From Deltaproteobacteria bacterium (GTDB lineage Bacteria; Myxococcota_A; UBA9160; SMWR01), in the NCBI GenBank assembly GCA_019310965.1, contig JAFDDG010000046.1, forward strand, positions 1 to 32,079: a stretch of 32,079 nt of DNA, read 5' to 3'. Position 1 is the first letter of the stretch, and every line of letters begins with the position of its first letter. The notes under the pieces are model-generated. The model did no database searches. It was not told the origin of the DNA and worked only from the letters and a program-made list of their open reading frames with translations. The position numbers were made by a program, and so were the translations under genes. Positions 8,162-14,665 of this stretch are shown in pieces.

Positions 8162-8202
8162 GCGAAATCTCGCCGGTGCGACGGCTATGGCTGCGATTTC
8201 GC
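8162..8202. repeat. Inverted repeat downstream of crotonase gene
   Basis: Perfect 8-bp arms GCGAAATC / GATTTCGC are separated by 25 nt, about 60 bp after the crotonase stop. The loop is long and there is no T-run, so it is a weak terminator candidate; it could instead be a protein-binding site. Confidence 0.25.
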
Positions 8203-8346
8203 GCCTTGATCTCGGGCCGAATTCAGGCGCCTGGCTCGGTCGGGGCTTATGAGATGGCCTCCAGCAACTCGACCCGCGACTGATGCAGGCTCCGACGCCG
8301 ACGACCGCCAGCAGCTCCTGCTGCGACTCCTCTGCCGGCGCGCGAC

Positions 8347-8514
8347 TCAGGCGCCCGCCAACTCCGAGAGCTTGACGAGCTTGGTCTGGAGCATCTCGAT
8401 CTCTTCCTCGGGCAGCAGGAAGTCCCAGAAGATCTGGCCCAACACCCTCTGCCAGTGCGAAGACGCGACAGGCTGGAAGTCGAGCTAGACCCTCGACGTC
8501 ACCGGGTTTATCAT
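8347..8514 (-). pseudogene. Amber-interrupted coding relic (about 55 codons)
   Basis: Reading leftwards from an ATG at 8514 gives nine codons, an in-frame TAG at 8485-8487, then 45 open codons to a TGA at 8347-8349. Nearly all codons after the TAG end in G or C, as in the real genes here. The peptide looks protein-like: an aromatic patch (GQIFWDFLLPEEE) and then an amphipathic helix (IEMLQTKLVKLSELAGA). This suggests the C-terminal remnant of a decayed gene, or a small gene broken by one nonsense change. I do not recognise the family. No ATG, GTG or TTG opens the part after the TAG cleanly. Confidence 0.35.
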
Positions 8515-8688
8515 GGTCCGGTCGCTTGCCTACTTCGCGTCCGACGCTACGCGCACACCAGCGGCGCGGAATGTCGGACGGGCGGCGGGGTGCCGGACTA
8601 ACAAAATGATCCTAGGCTCGAGCAGCATCGGCCGACCACAGGGCGGTGGGCCCATCTCTCCGGAGCCCGCGCTCCCCGCGGAGAAGAA

Positions 8689-10872
8689 ATGGAGTTCGGA
8701 ATGAGCCTGCGGCGCCAGATCGCCGACCCGACGCAGGCAACGCCGCGACACCGCGTGCGTAGCGCCATGTCGACGCACATCTGGCCGTGGCTACTTCTGG
8801 CCGCCCTCGCTTGCTCCTCGTTCCGGACGTTGCCGGCAGACCGCGATTGGTCCCACTACCTGGGCGACCCCGCGCGCACGCACTACTCGCCCCTTCGCCA
8901 GATCGACCGGGACAACGTCCAGCGTCTGGAGGTAGCGTGGACCCACGATACCGGGGATGCAACGGCCCGCTCCGAGCTGCAGTGCAACCCGCTCATCGTC
9001 GCTGGCGTGATCTACGCCACCTCGCCATCGCTGCGCGTCTTCGCCCTGGACGCGACGAGCGGCGCCGAAATCTGGAGCTTCGACCCCTTCGAGACAGTCG
9101 AGGGCGGACAGGGTCGCAACCGCGGCCTCAGCTGGTGGGCCGACGGGGACGATCGCCGCATTCTGGTGACCGCGGGCCCCTGGCTCCTGGCTCTCGATGC
9201 GCGGAGCGGAACGCCGGTCGAGAGCTTCGGGGAGCACGGCCGTATCGACCTCCGGGAGGGTCTCGACACGCAGACAAACGACAGCTTCGTCTCGGCCACC
9301 ACCCCGGGCGCCATCTGGCGCGACCTCTACATCATCGGCACCCGGGTCTCGGAGGACGCCGGCGCCGCGCCGGGACACGTGCGCGCCTACGACGTCCGCA
9401 CGGGGGAGCGCCGTTGGATCTTCCACACGATCCCGCATCCGGGCGAGCCCGGACACGAAACCTGGCCCGAGGCTGCCTGGCAGCATGCGGGCGGCGCCAA
9501 CGCTTGGAGCGGCATCAGCATCGACGAAGAGCGCGGCCTCGCCTACTTCGGCACCGGCTCGGCCACGCCCGACTTCTACGGCGCGGCGCGCATCGGCGAC
9601 GACCTCTACGCCAACTCCCTGGTGGCGCTCGATGCCGCGACGGGCGAGCGGCGCTGGCACTTCCAATTCGTCCATCACGACCTGTGGGATCGCGACGTGC
9701 CCGCCCCTCCCAATCTGGTGACAATCGAGCGAGCGGGACGACGCGTCGACGCCGTGGCCCAGGTCACCAAATCGGGCCACGTCTTCGTCTTCGACCGCGA
9801 GTCGGGTGAGCCGCTCTTCCCGATCGAGGAGAGGCCGGCTCCGTCGAGTGCGGTGCCGGGCGAAGTGACGGCGCCGACCCAGCCCGTGCCGCTGGCGCCA
9901 CCTCCCTTCACCCGCCAGCGCTTCACGCGCGAAGGCGTCACGCAGCGTACGCCGGAGGCGCGTGCTTCGGTGCTCGCGCGCGTCGAGGGCATGCGCACGG
10001 GCGCCTGGGAGCCGCCGGGCCTCGACGGCGCCATCTTGTATCCGGGCTACGACGGCGGTGCCGCATGGGGCGGAGCCGGCTGGGATCCGCAGAGCGGGCG
10101 ACTCTTCGTCAATGCCAACGAGGTGGGTTCATTCCTGCGGCTGCTGCGGCTCGAGGGCCCTGTCGACGGGCGCGCGCTCTACCTCGAGAAGTGCGGCCTG
10201 TGCCACGCACCGGACCGGCGTGGCACGGAGACGGGCCCCACGCTCATCGGGGTCATGGAGCGCCGCACCCCGCACGAGGTATACGCCACCGTGATGGCGG
10301 GGGCCGGGCGCATGCCCGGCTTCCCGGGCATGCCCATGCCCGAGATCGCCGCGATCCTGGCTCACATCACAGATCCGGAGGCACCGCCTGCCGAGGCCGC
10401 TGCCGACGGCGGCGTTCGCTACGTGAGCGCCGGCTACCAGGACGTCACCGACCCGGACGGCTTTCCCGGCAATGCGCCACCGTGGGGAACGCTCAGCGCC
10501 ATCGACCTGGCGCGCGGCGAAATCAGCTGGCAGGTGCCGCTGGGCGGCTATGCGGCGCTCATCGAGCAGGGTCTCACGAAGACCGGCGCGCAGAACTACG
10601 GCGGCCCCCTGGTGACGGCCGGTGGGGTGCTCTTCATCGCGGCAACACCGGACGAGACCCTGCGCGCCTTCGACGTGCGAAACGGAGATATCCTGTGGGA
10701 GGCGCCGCTGCCATACTCCGGTTTCGCCACGCCGGCCACCTACCAAGTGCGCGGCCGGCAGTACATCGTGATCGCCGCCGGCGGCGGCAAGCTGCGGCGC
10801 CCCGCCGGCGCCAGCTACGTCGCCTTCGCCCTGCCCGACGGCACCCCACACGAAGGAGAAGCGAGTGAATGA
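8689..10872 (+). CDS. PQQ-dependent dehydrogenase with embedded cytochrome c domain
   Basis: A protein of up to 727 residues, a quinoprotein glucose dehydrogenase-like eight-bladed propeller. Motifs include DWSHYLGDPARTHYSPL near the mature N-terminus, then FQFVHHDLWDRD. A cytochrome c domain is inserted with haem motif CGLCH at residues 502-506 and a likely Met ligand in GRMPGFPGMP. The last blades follow (NYGGPLVTAGGVLFIAAT, GRQYIVIAAGGGKL). It is exported: the hydrophobic segment WPWLLLAALACSS (from about residue 31) is a signal peptide or lipoprotein signal. ATGs at 8689, 8701 and 8767 compete as starts; the first two have GGAG-like ribosome sites. It should oxidise a sugar or alcohol in the periplasm and pass electrons to its own haem. 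It overlaps the next gene by 8 bp. Confidence 0.88.
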   Translation: MEFGMSLRRQIADPTQATPRHRVRSAMSTHIWPWLLLAALACSSFRTLPADRDWSHYLGDPARTHYSPLRQIDRDNVQRLEVAWTHDTGDATARSELQCNPLIVAGVIYATSPSLRVFALDATSGAEIWSFDPFETVEGGQGRNRGLSWWADGDDRRILVTAGPWLLALDARSGTPVESFGEHGRIDLREGLDTQTNDSFVSATTPGAIWRDLYIIGTRVSEDAGAAPGHVRAYDVRTGERRWIFHTIPHPGEPGHETWPEAAWQHAGGANAWSGISIDEERGLAYFGTGSATPDFYGAARIGDDLYANSLVALDAATGERRWHFQFVHHDLWDRDVPAPPNLVTIERAGRRVDAVAQVTKSGHVFVFDRESGEPLFPIEERPAPSSAVPGEVTAPTQPVPLAPPPFTRQRFTREGVTQRTPEARASVLARVEGMRTGAWEPPGLDGAILYPGYDGGAAWGGAGWDPQSGRLFVNANEVGSFLRLLRLEGPVDGRALYLEKCGLCHAPDRRGTETGPTLIGVMERRTPHEVYATVMAGAGRMPGFPGMPMPEIAAILAHITDPEAPPAEAAADGGVRYVSAGYQDVTDPDGFPGNAPPWGTLSAIDLARGEISWQVPLGGYAALIEQGLTKTGAQNYGGPLVTAGGVLFIAATPDETLRAFDVRNGDILWEAPLPYSGFATPATYQVRGRQYIVIAAGGGKLRRPAGASYVAFALPDGTPHEGEASE

Positions 10873-11716
10873 GCCCACCGAGTTCTCACCCAGGCCCATC
10901 GCCATCAATCTCTTCTCCGTGCGCCGCGAGCTGCAGGAGGACTTCGAGGGCTGCTTGCGGCGGCTCGCGGAGATCGGCTTCGTGGGCATCGAGCCGATGA
11001 CCTTCGGATCGGTTCCGCCGGAGGCCCTGCCCGAGGACCTGCGCATCCCCCAGCCCGAGCCGCGGGATTTCCGACGCCTGCTCGACGATCTCGGTCTCGA
11101 GGTGGCGAGCCTGCACGCGCCGCTGCCCGGAGGCGACGACGGCGACGCCGTGCTCGACCTGGCCGAGACCCTCGGGACCGATCTGTTGGTGCTCTCGAGC
11201 TGGATCGCGATTCCCGAGATCGGGACGCGCGCCCACGAGGATGTCGGCGCTCTCGCCCGGGTGATCGAACTCTTCCAGGCGGCCAGCGAGCGCGCACAGC
11301 GGCGCGGGCTGCGGCTCGGCTTTCACAATCACCACTATGAGTGGGAGCGCGACCTCGCGGGACACAGCGCGTGGGAGCTCTTCTGGAAGGACGCCGATCC
11401 GCGCGTCGTCGCCGAGGTCGATATCTACTGGGCACAGACAGCGCGGCAGGACCCCGTGGCCGTGATCGAGGCGCTCGGCGAACGCGTGCGACGCATCCAC
11501 GTGAAGGATGGTCCCTGTGTGCTCGGCGAGCCGCAGACGGCGTTGGGCCGCGGCACGGTCGATGTGGCGGCGTGCGTGCGCGCCGCACGCCACAGCGACT
11601 GGCACATTCTCGAGCTCGACGACTGCGCGACCGACATGTTGACGGCCCTCGCCGAGAGCTACGACTACATGGTGAGTCGCGGCCTCTCACTCGGGCGGCG
11701 CCCGAGCTTGTCATAG
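10865..11716 (+). CDS. Sugar phosphate isomerase/epimerase-family TIM-barrel protein
   Basis: A protein of 283 residues from the GTG at 10865, with AAGGAG a few bases upstream; it overlaps the dehydrogenase stop, so translation is probably coupled. The xylose isomerase-like barrel is supported by GFVGIEPM (strand 2 Glu), SLHAPLPG, LGFHNHHYEW (metal or substrate His), VVAEVDIYWA (metal Asp), RRIHVKDG (metal His) and a final ILELDD (Glu/Asp ligand). Members isomerise or epimerise sugars, inositol ketones or 3-keto-glycosides. The coupling to a periplasmic sugar-type dehydrogenase suggests both act on one carbohydrate or polyol. No signal peptide is seen, so it is likely cytoplasmic. Substrate unknown. 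Confidence 0.85.
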   Translation: MNEPTEFSPRPIAINLFSVRRELQEDFEGCLRRLAEIGFVGIEPMTFGSVPPEALPEDLRIPQPEPRDFRRLLDDLGLEVASLHAPLPGGDDGDAVLDLAETLGTDLLVLSSWIAIPEIGTRAHEDVGALARVIELFQAASERAQRRGLRLGFHNHHYEWERDLAGHSAWELFWKDADPRVVAEVDIYWAQTARQDPVAVIEALGERVRRIHVKDGPCVLGEPQTALGRGTVDVAACVRAARHSDWHILELDDCATDMLTALAESYDYMVSRGLSLGRRPSLS

Positions 11717-11831
11717 GCCCGCAGCAGCGAATCGCAGCGTTGCGAAGGGTCGACGCTTCCAGGGGCAATCCAGGTCTCCTCCTCCGCCGAATGACACAGC
11801 AGCCCTGCGGGCTCCGCCCCCGCGAGCAGGC

Positions 11832-11837
11832 TACGTT
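11832..11837 (+). promoter_or_regulatory. Candidate -10 box (TACGTT), possible leaderless start
   Basis: GGCTACGTT lies 8 nt before the GTG at 11846, with no Shine-Dalgarno between. It matches the GGCTAnnnT form seen before the genes at 5705 and 27900. Confidence 0.3.
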
Positions 11838-11845
11838 TCGACGCC

Positions 11846-12727
11846 GTGACAGCACCCTTGCCGGAGATCGAGCCCTTCGACCGCTTGCGGTCCCTGCTGT
11901 TCGCACCGGCGCTACGGCTGGACTTCGTGAAGCGTCTGCCCGAGCGCGGCGCAGACGGCGTGGTAATCGACTGCGAGGATGCAACGCCGCCGGGCGCCAA
12001 GGAGGAGGGGCGCGCGAACGTCCGGAGCGCCGCTCCGGAGATCCTGGGGCGAGGGACCCAGGTCTTCGTGCGCATCAACTCGGTGTCCTCGCCGTGGTTC
12101 GAGCAGGATGTGGCCCTGGGCCTGGTGCAGGGATTGGCGGGCGTGGTCGTGCCGAAGATCGAATCGCGGGAACAGCTCGACCAGGTCGAGCAGGCACTCC
12201 GCCGCTGCGGCCACGCGACGTTGGGCGTGCTCGCCGGGCTCGAGACGGCTCTCGGTGTGGCCGACGCCCGCGAGCTAGTCGCCCACCCACGGGTCGGCGC
12301 CGCCTACTTCGGGGCGGAGGACTTCATCGCCGACATGGGTGGCGTGCGCACCCGATCGAGCCAGGAGGTCCTCTACGCGAGGTCGCAGGTGGCGTTGGCG
12401 GGTCGACTGGCGGGGGTGCCGCTGCTCGATCAGGTCGTCACCAACTTCAAGGATGACACGCTCTTCCAGACCGAGTGCCGCGACAGCCGTGCCATGGGCT
12501 ACCAGGGCAAACTCTGCATCCACCCCCAGCAGGTCGCGCTGGCGAATGCGGCCTTCATCCCGTCGGCGGATGAGATCGACCACGCGAGACGCCTGCTCGC
12601 AGCCTACACCGCGGCCTCGGCCTCGGGCATCGCGGCCATCGACTTCGAGGGCCAGATGGTCGACGAGCCACTGGCCTCGCGCGCGCGTCAGATTCTAGCC
12701 CTCGCCGATTCGGAGAACGAAAAATGA
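11846..12727 (+). CDS. HpcH/HpaI-family CoA ester lyase (CitE-like; citramalyl/malyl-CoA lyase type)
   Basis: A protein of 293 residues with a TIM barrel and Mg2+-dependent aldol cleavage of beta-hydroxyacyl-CoA. Visible marks are [14 protein letters not shown] (17-30), [13 protein letters not shown] (40-52), FVRINS (74-79, CoA/acid Arg77), GLETALGV (131-138, metal Glu133), [12 protein letters not shown] (155-166, metal Asp159) and the C-terminal [10 protein letters not shown] (221-230). The length and motifs fit the bacterial CitE-like group that includes malyl-CoA, citramalyl-CoA and Mycobacterium Rv2498c-type lyases. They do not fit citrate lyase proper, because no CitD or CitF gene is present. 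It overlaps the MaoC gene by 4 bp (ATGA), so the two are translationally coupled. The likely products are acetyl-CoA plus a 2-oxoacid such as pyruvate or glyoxylate. Confidence 0.87.
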   Translation: MTAPLPEIEPFDRLRSLLFAPALRLDFVKRLPERGADGVVIDCEDATPPGAKEEGRANVRSAAPEILGRGTQVFVRINSVSSPWFEQDVALGLVQGLAGVVVPKIESREQLDQVEQALRRCGHATLGVLAGLETALGVADARELVAHPRVGAAYFGAEDFIADMGGVRTRSSQEVLYARSQVALAGRLAGVPLLDQVVTNFKDDTLFQTECRDSRAMGYQGKLCIHPQQVALANAAFIPSADEIDHARRLLAAYTAASASGIAAIDFEGQMVDEPLASRARQILALADSENEK

Positions 12728-13203
12728 GCCGACCCCACACCGGAAAATGGTTCGAAGAGCTGACACCGGGGCGGGTGATCCTCCACGCCCTCCGACGAAC
12801 ACTCACTGAATCCGACAACGTGACGTTCAGCACGATGACCATGAACCCGGCGTGGCTACATCTGGACTTCGACTATGCCGCGAACGAGACGGAGTTCGGC
12901 CAGCCCTTGGTGAACTCCATGCTCACCCTTGCCGTTCTGATCGGCATCAGCGTGCACGAGACCACGCTGGGAACCACAGTCGCAAACCTCGGATTCCGCG
13001 AGGTGGTCTTTCCCGCGCCCGTGTTCCACGGCGACACCCTCCGGGGCGAGACCGAAGTGGTCGAGAGGAGGGAATCGAAGTCGCGTCCGACCCAGGGGAT
13101 CGTCACCTTCGAACACCGTGCCTACAACCAGAAGGATGTCCTGGTCTGCCGTGCGGTCCGCGACGCGCTGATGCACAAGGAACCGGGCCCGGAAAGTCGC
13201 TAG
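12724..13203 (+). CDS. MaoC-family hydratase (itaconyl/mesaconyl-CoA hydratase-like)
   Basis: A single hotdog domain of 159 residues. It starts at the ATG overlapping the lyase stop. Features are [13 protein letters not shown] at the start, [13 protein letters not shown] (the MaoC Asn-x(4)-His/Asp dehydratase region), then [24 protein letters not shown] and [13 protein letters not shown]. From memory, this segment order and wording resemble the MaoC protein next to the CitE-like lyase in mycobacteria and halves of Chloroflexus-type mesaconyl-CoA hydratase. It would hydrate an enoyl-CoA to the beta-hydroxyacyl-CoA that the upstream lyase cleaves. Exact substrate (itaconyl-, mesaconyl- or another methyl-branched enoyl-CoA) is inference from that pairing. 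Confidence 0.85.
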   Translation: MSRPHTGKWFEELTPGRVILHALRRTLTESDNVTFSTMTMNPAWLHLDFDYAANETEFGQPLVNSMLTLAVLIGISVHETTLGTTVANLGFREVVFPAPVFHGDTLRGETEVVERRESKSRPTQGIVTFEHRAYNQKDVLVCRAVRDALMHKEPGPESR

Positions 13204-13280
13204 GGCGGCAACGACTTCCGAGTGCTGTGCCCGCACGGACGGCTGCACCTGAATCGAGCGCAGTGCTCCAGGCAGCCGCC

Positions 13281-14474
13281 TCAGCCGATCACGCCCGACG
13301 AGTGAAGGGCCTCGACGCCCTCGCCGAGATCCAGCTCTTCTAGGATCTCCTGGCTGTGCTGGCCCAGCGCGGGTGCGTCCGCCACGCGCTCGAGCGGGGT
13401 TCCCTGGAACTTCGCCGGATGACGTGGCTCGCGCAGCCGCCCGGCCACCGCGTGATCGCGTTGCTCGAACAAACCAGTAGCCACGACGTGGGGGTCCGTG
13501 TGGAGCTCGTCGATGCTGCGCACGACACCGTGGGGGACGTCGCGTGCGGCGAGCTCCCTGCCGAACTCCTCGCGAGTGCGCCTCGCGGCAGCCGGGCCGA
13601 TGGCATCGCGGTAGGTCGCCGTCAGCAGCTCCAGGTTCTGCATGCGGGCGGCGGTACTCCCCAGACGCGGATCGGCTGCAACGTCCGCGAGCCCCAGGGC
13701 TTCACACAAGCCCGCGAACTCGGCATCGCTGAACGCTGTGGCCGTGCCGAAGCCATCCGCCAGTGGCAGCAGGCGAAAGTTCGCACCGAGGGGGGGGTGT
13801 TCCTGGATCCCCTCTCCCTGCAGGATGCGGTGGCCCGCTCGGTCGGGCCACAGGAACGAGATCGCCGTAGCCAGCATCGAGAGCTCGACGTGCTGCCCGC
13901 CACGGCCGAGCGCGCGTGCGAGCAATGCCGATGTCACCGCCTGCGCTCCCGCCCACGCCGTGAGCTTGTCCGTGAGCAGCTGCCTGATGGGCTCAGGCTC
14001 GCCCGTTTCGGGGTCTGCCTGGGCATCGGCAAGGCCCGAATACGCCTGGATCACATTGTCGTAGGCGCCGCGCTGTGCGTACGGCCCCTCGGGACCGAAG
14101 CCCGAGAGCGAGAGGTAGACGATGTCCTCCCGCACGGCGCGGATGGCCTCGTACCCGATGCCAAGGCGATCGACGACACCAGGGCGCAGGTTCTGCACGA
14201 TCACATCCGCAGTGCGCGCGAGTGCCAGGAACACCTCGGCGCCCCGCGGGCTTCCGAGGTCGAGAGCGAGTGAGCGCTTGCCGCGGTTGAAGACGTGAAA
14301 CATGCCCGACATGCCACCGCGTTGACTTCCGACGTGACGCAACATGTCGCCGACACCGGGGCGTTCCACCTTGATGACGTCCGCGCCCTGATCAGCCAGC
14401 ATCGTCGCCGCCCAAGGCCCGGCGACCAGCGTGCCAATATCGATCACGCGGATTCCCTCGAGCGGCCCGGGCAT
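13281..14474 (-). CDS. Class III CoA-transferase (CaiB/BaiF family)
   Basis: A protein of 397 residues, ATG preceded by GAGGAAA. It moves CoA between carboxylic acids through an Asp-bound intermediate. Features in order are GIRVIDIGTLVAGPWAATMLADQGADVIKVERPG (7-40), NRGKRSLALDL (63-73), VQNLRPGVVDRLGIGYE (93-109), LSGFGPEGPY (123-132) and the probable nucleophile Asp169 in LLTDKLTAWAG. Length matches the family (about 380-430). It is convergent with the CitE-like/MaoC pair with only 77 bp between stops. It could supply the CoA thioester for that pair, for example succinyl-CoA:itaconate or mesaconate transfer, as in known itaconate-degradation clusters. Many other acids are possible. Confidence 0.87.
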   Translation of the reverse strand: MPGPLEGIRVIDIGTLVAGPWAATMLADQGADVIKVERPGVGDMLRHVGSQRGGMSGMFHVFNRGKRSLALDLGSPRGAEVFLALARTADVIVQNLRPGVVDRLGIGYEAIRAVREDIVYLSLSGFGPEGPYAQRGAYDNVIQAYSGLADAQADPETGEPEPIRQLLTDKLTAWAGAQAVTSALLARALGRGGQHVELSMLATAISFLWPDRAGHRILQGEGIQEHPPLGANFRLLPLADGFGTATAFSDAEFAGLCEALGLADVAADPRLGSTAARMQNLELLTATYRDAIGPAAARRTREEFGRELAARDVPHGVVRSIDELHTDPHVVATGLFEQRDHAVAGRLREPRHPAKFQGTPLERVADAPALGQHSQEILEELDLGEGVEALHSSGVIG

Positions 14475-14522
14475 GGCGTTTCCTCATACGAGTACAAGCA
14501 CCAGAAACAATAGCGAGGAGAA

Positions 14523-14577
14523 CGGGGACGCTCTTGCCTCTGCCCGCGAAAATGGGCAAAAGACAAGGGCGTCCCCG
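14523..14577. repeat. REP-like hairpin element
   Basis: A long imperfect inverted repeat. The left arm CGGGGACGCTCTTG continues to TGCCC (14523-14545). An 8-nt loop GCGAAAAT follows, then the right arm GGGCAAAAGACAAGG continuing to GCGTCCCCG (14554-14577). About 20 of 23 left-arm bases pair, with one internal mismatch and a small bulge. It sits between two divergent genes, so it is unlikely to be a terminator for either. The form (GGGGACGC ends, short loop, intergenic) is like repetitive extragenic palindromes. Confidence 0.6.
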
Positions 14578-14629
14578 CTTTTCCCCGCTCGGGCCCGCGG
14601 CATCACTCGCATTCGAGCGATCCCCGGCG

Positions 14630-14635
14630 TAGCAT
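14630..14635 (+). promoter_or_regulatory. Candidate -10 box (TAGCAT) for hpnN
   Basis: GCGTAGCATGCGC lies 30 nt before the hpnN start, after the hairpin element. The same TAGCAT word stands 27 nt before the antiporter gene (26567). No good -35 match at 17 bp was seen. Confidence 0.25.
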
Positions 14636-14665
14636 GCGCGGGCGCCGCACGCACAAGCGAGCTCC

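Larger units (their letters stand above)
8103..8688. other. Intergenic region with inverted repeat and coding relic
   Basis: A 586 bp gap with no intact gene. It holds an 8-bp inverted repeat (GCGAAATC at 8162-8169, GATTTCGC at 8195-8202) just after the crotonase gene. It also holds a minus-strand reading frame broken by an amber codon (8347-8514, listed separately) and the upstream region of the PQQ dehydrogenase gene. Confidence 0.5.

Noticed and set aside
13789-13800. G8 run within the CoA-transferase gene
   Set aside because: It encodes ordinary Pro codons in a conserved-length protein and shows no sign of a frameshift.
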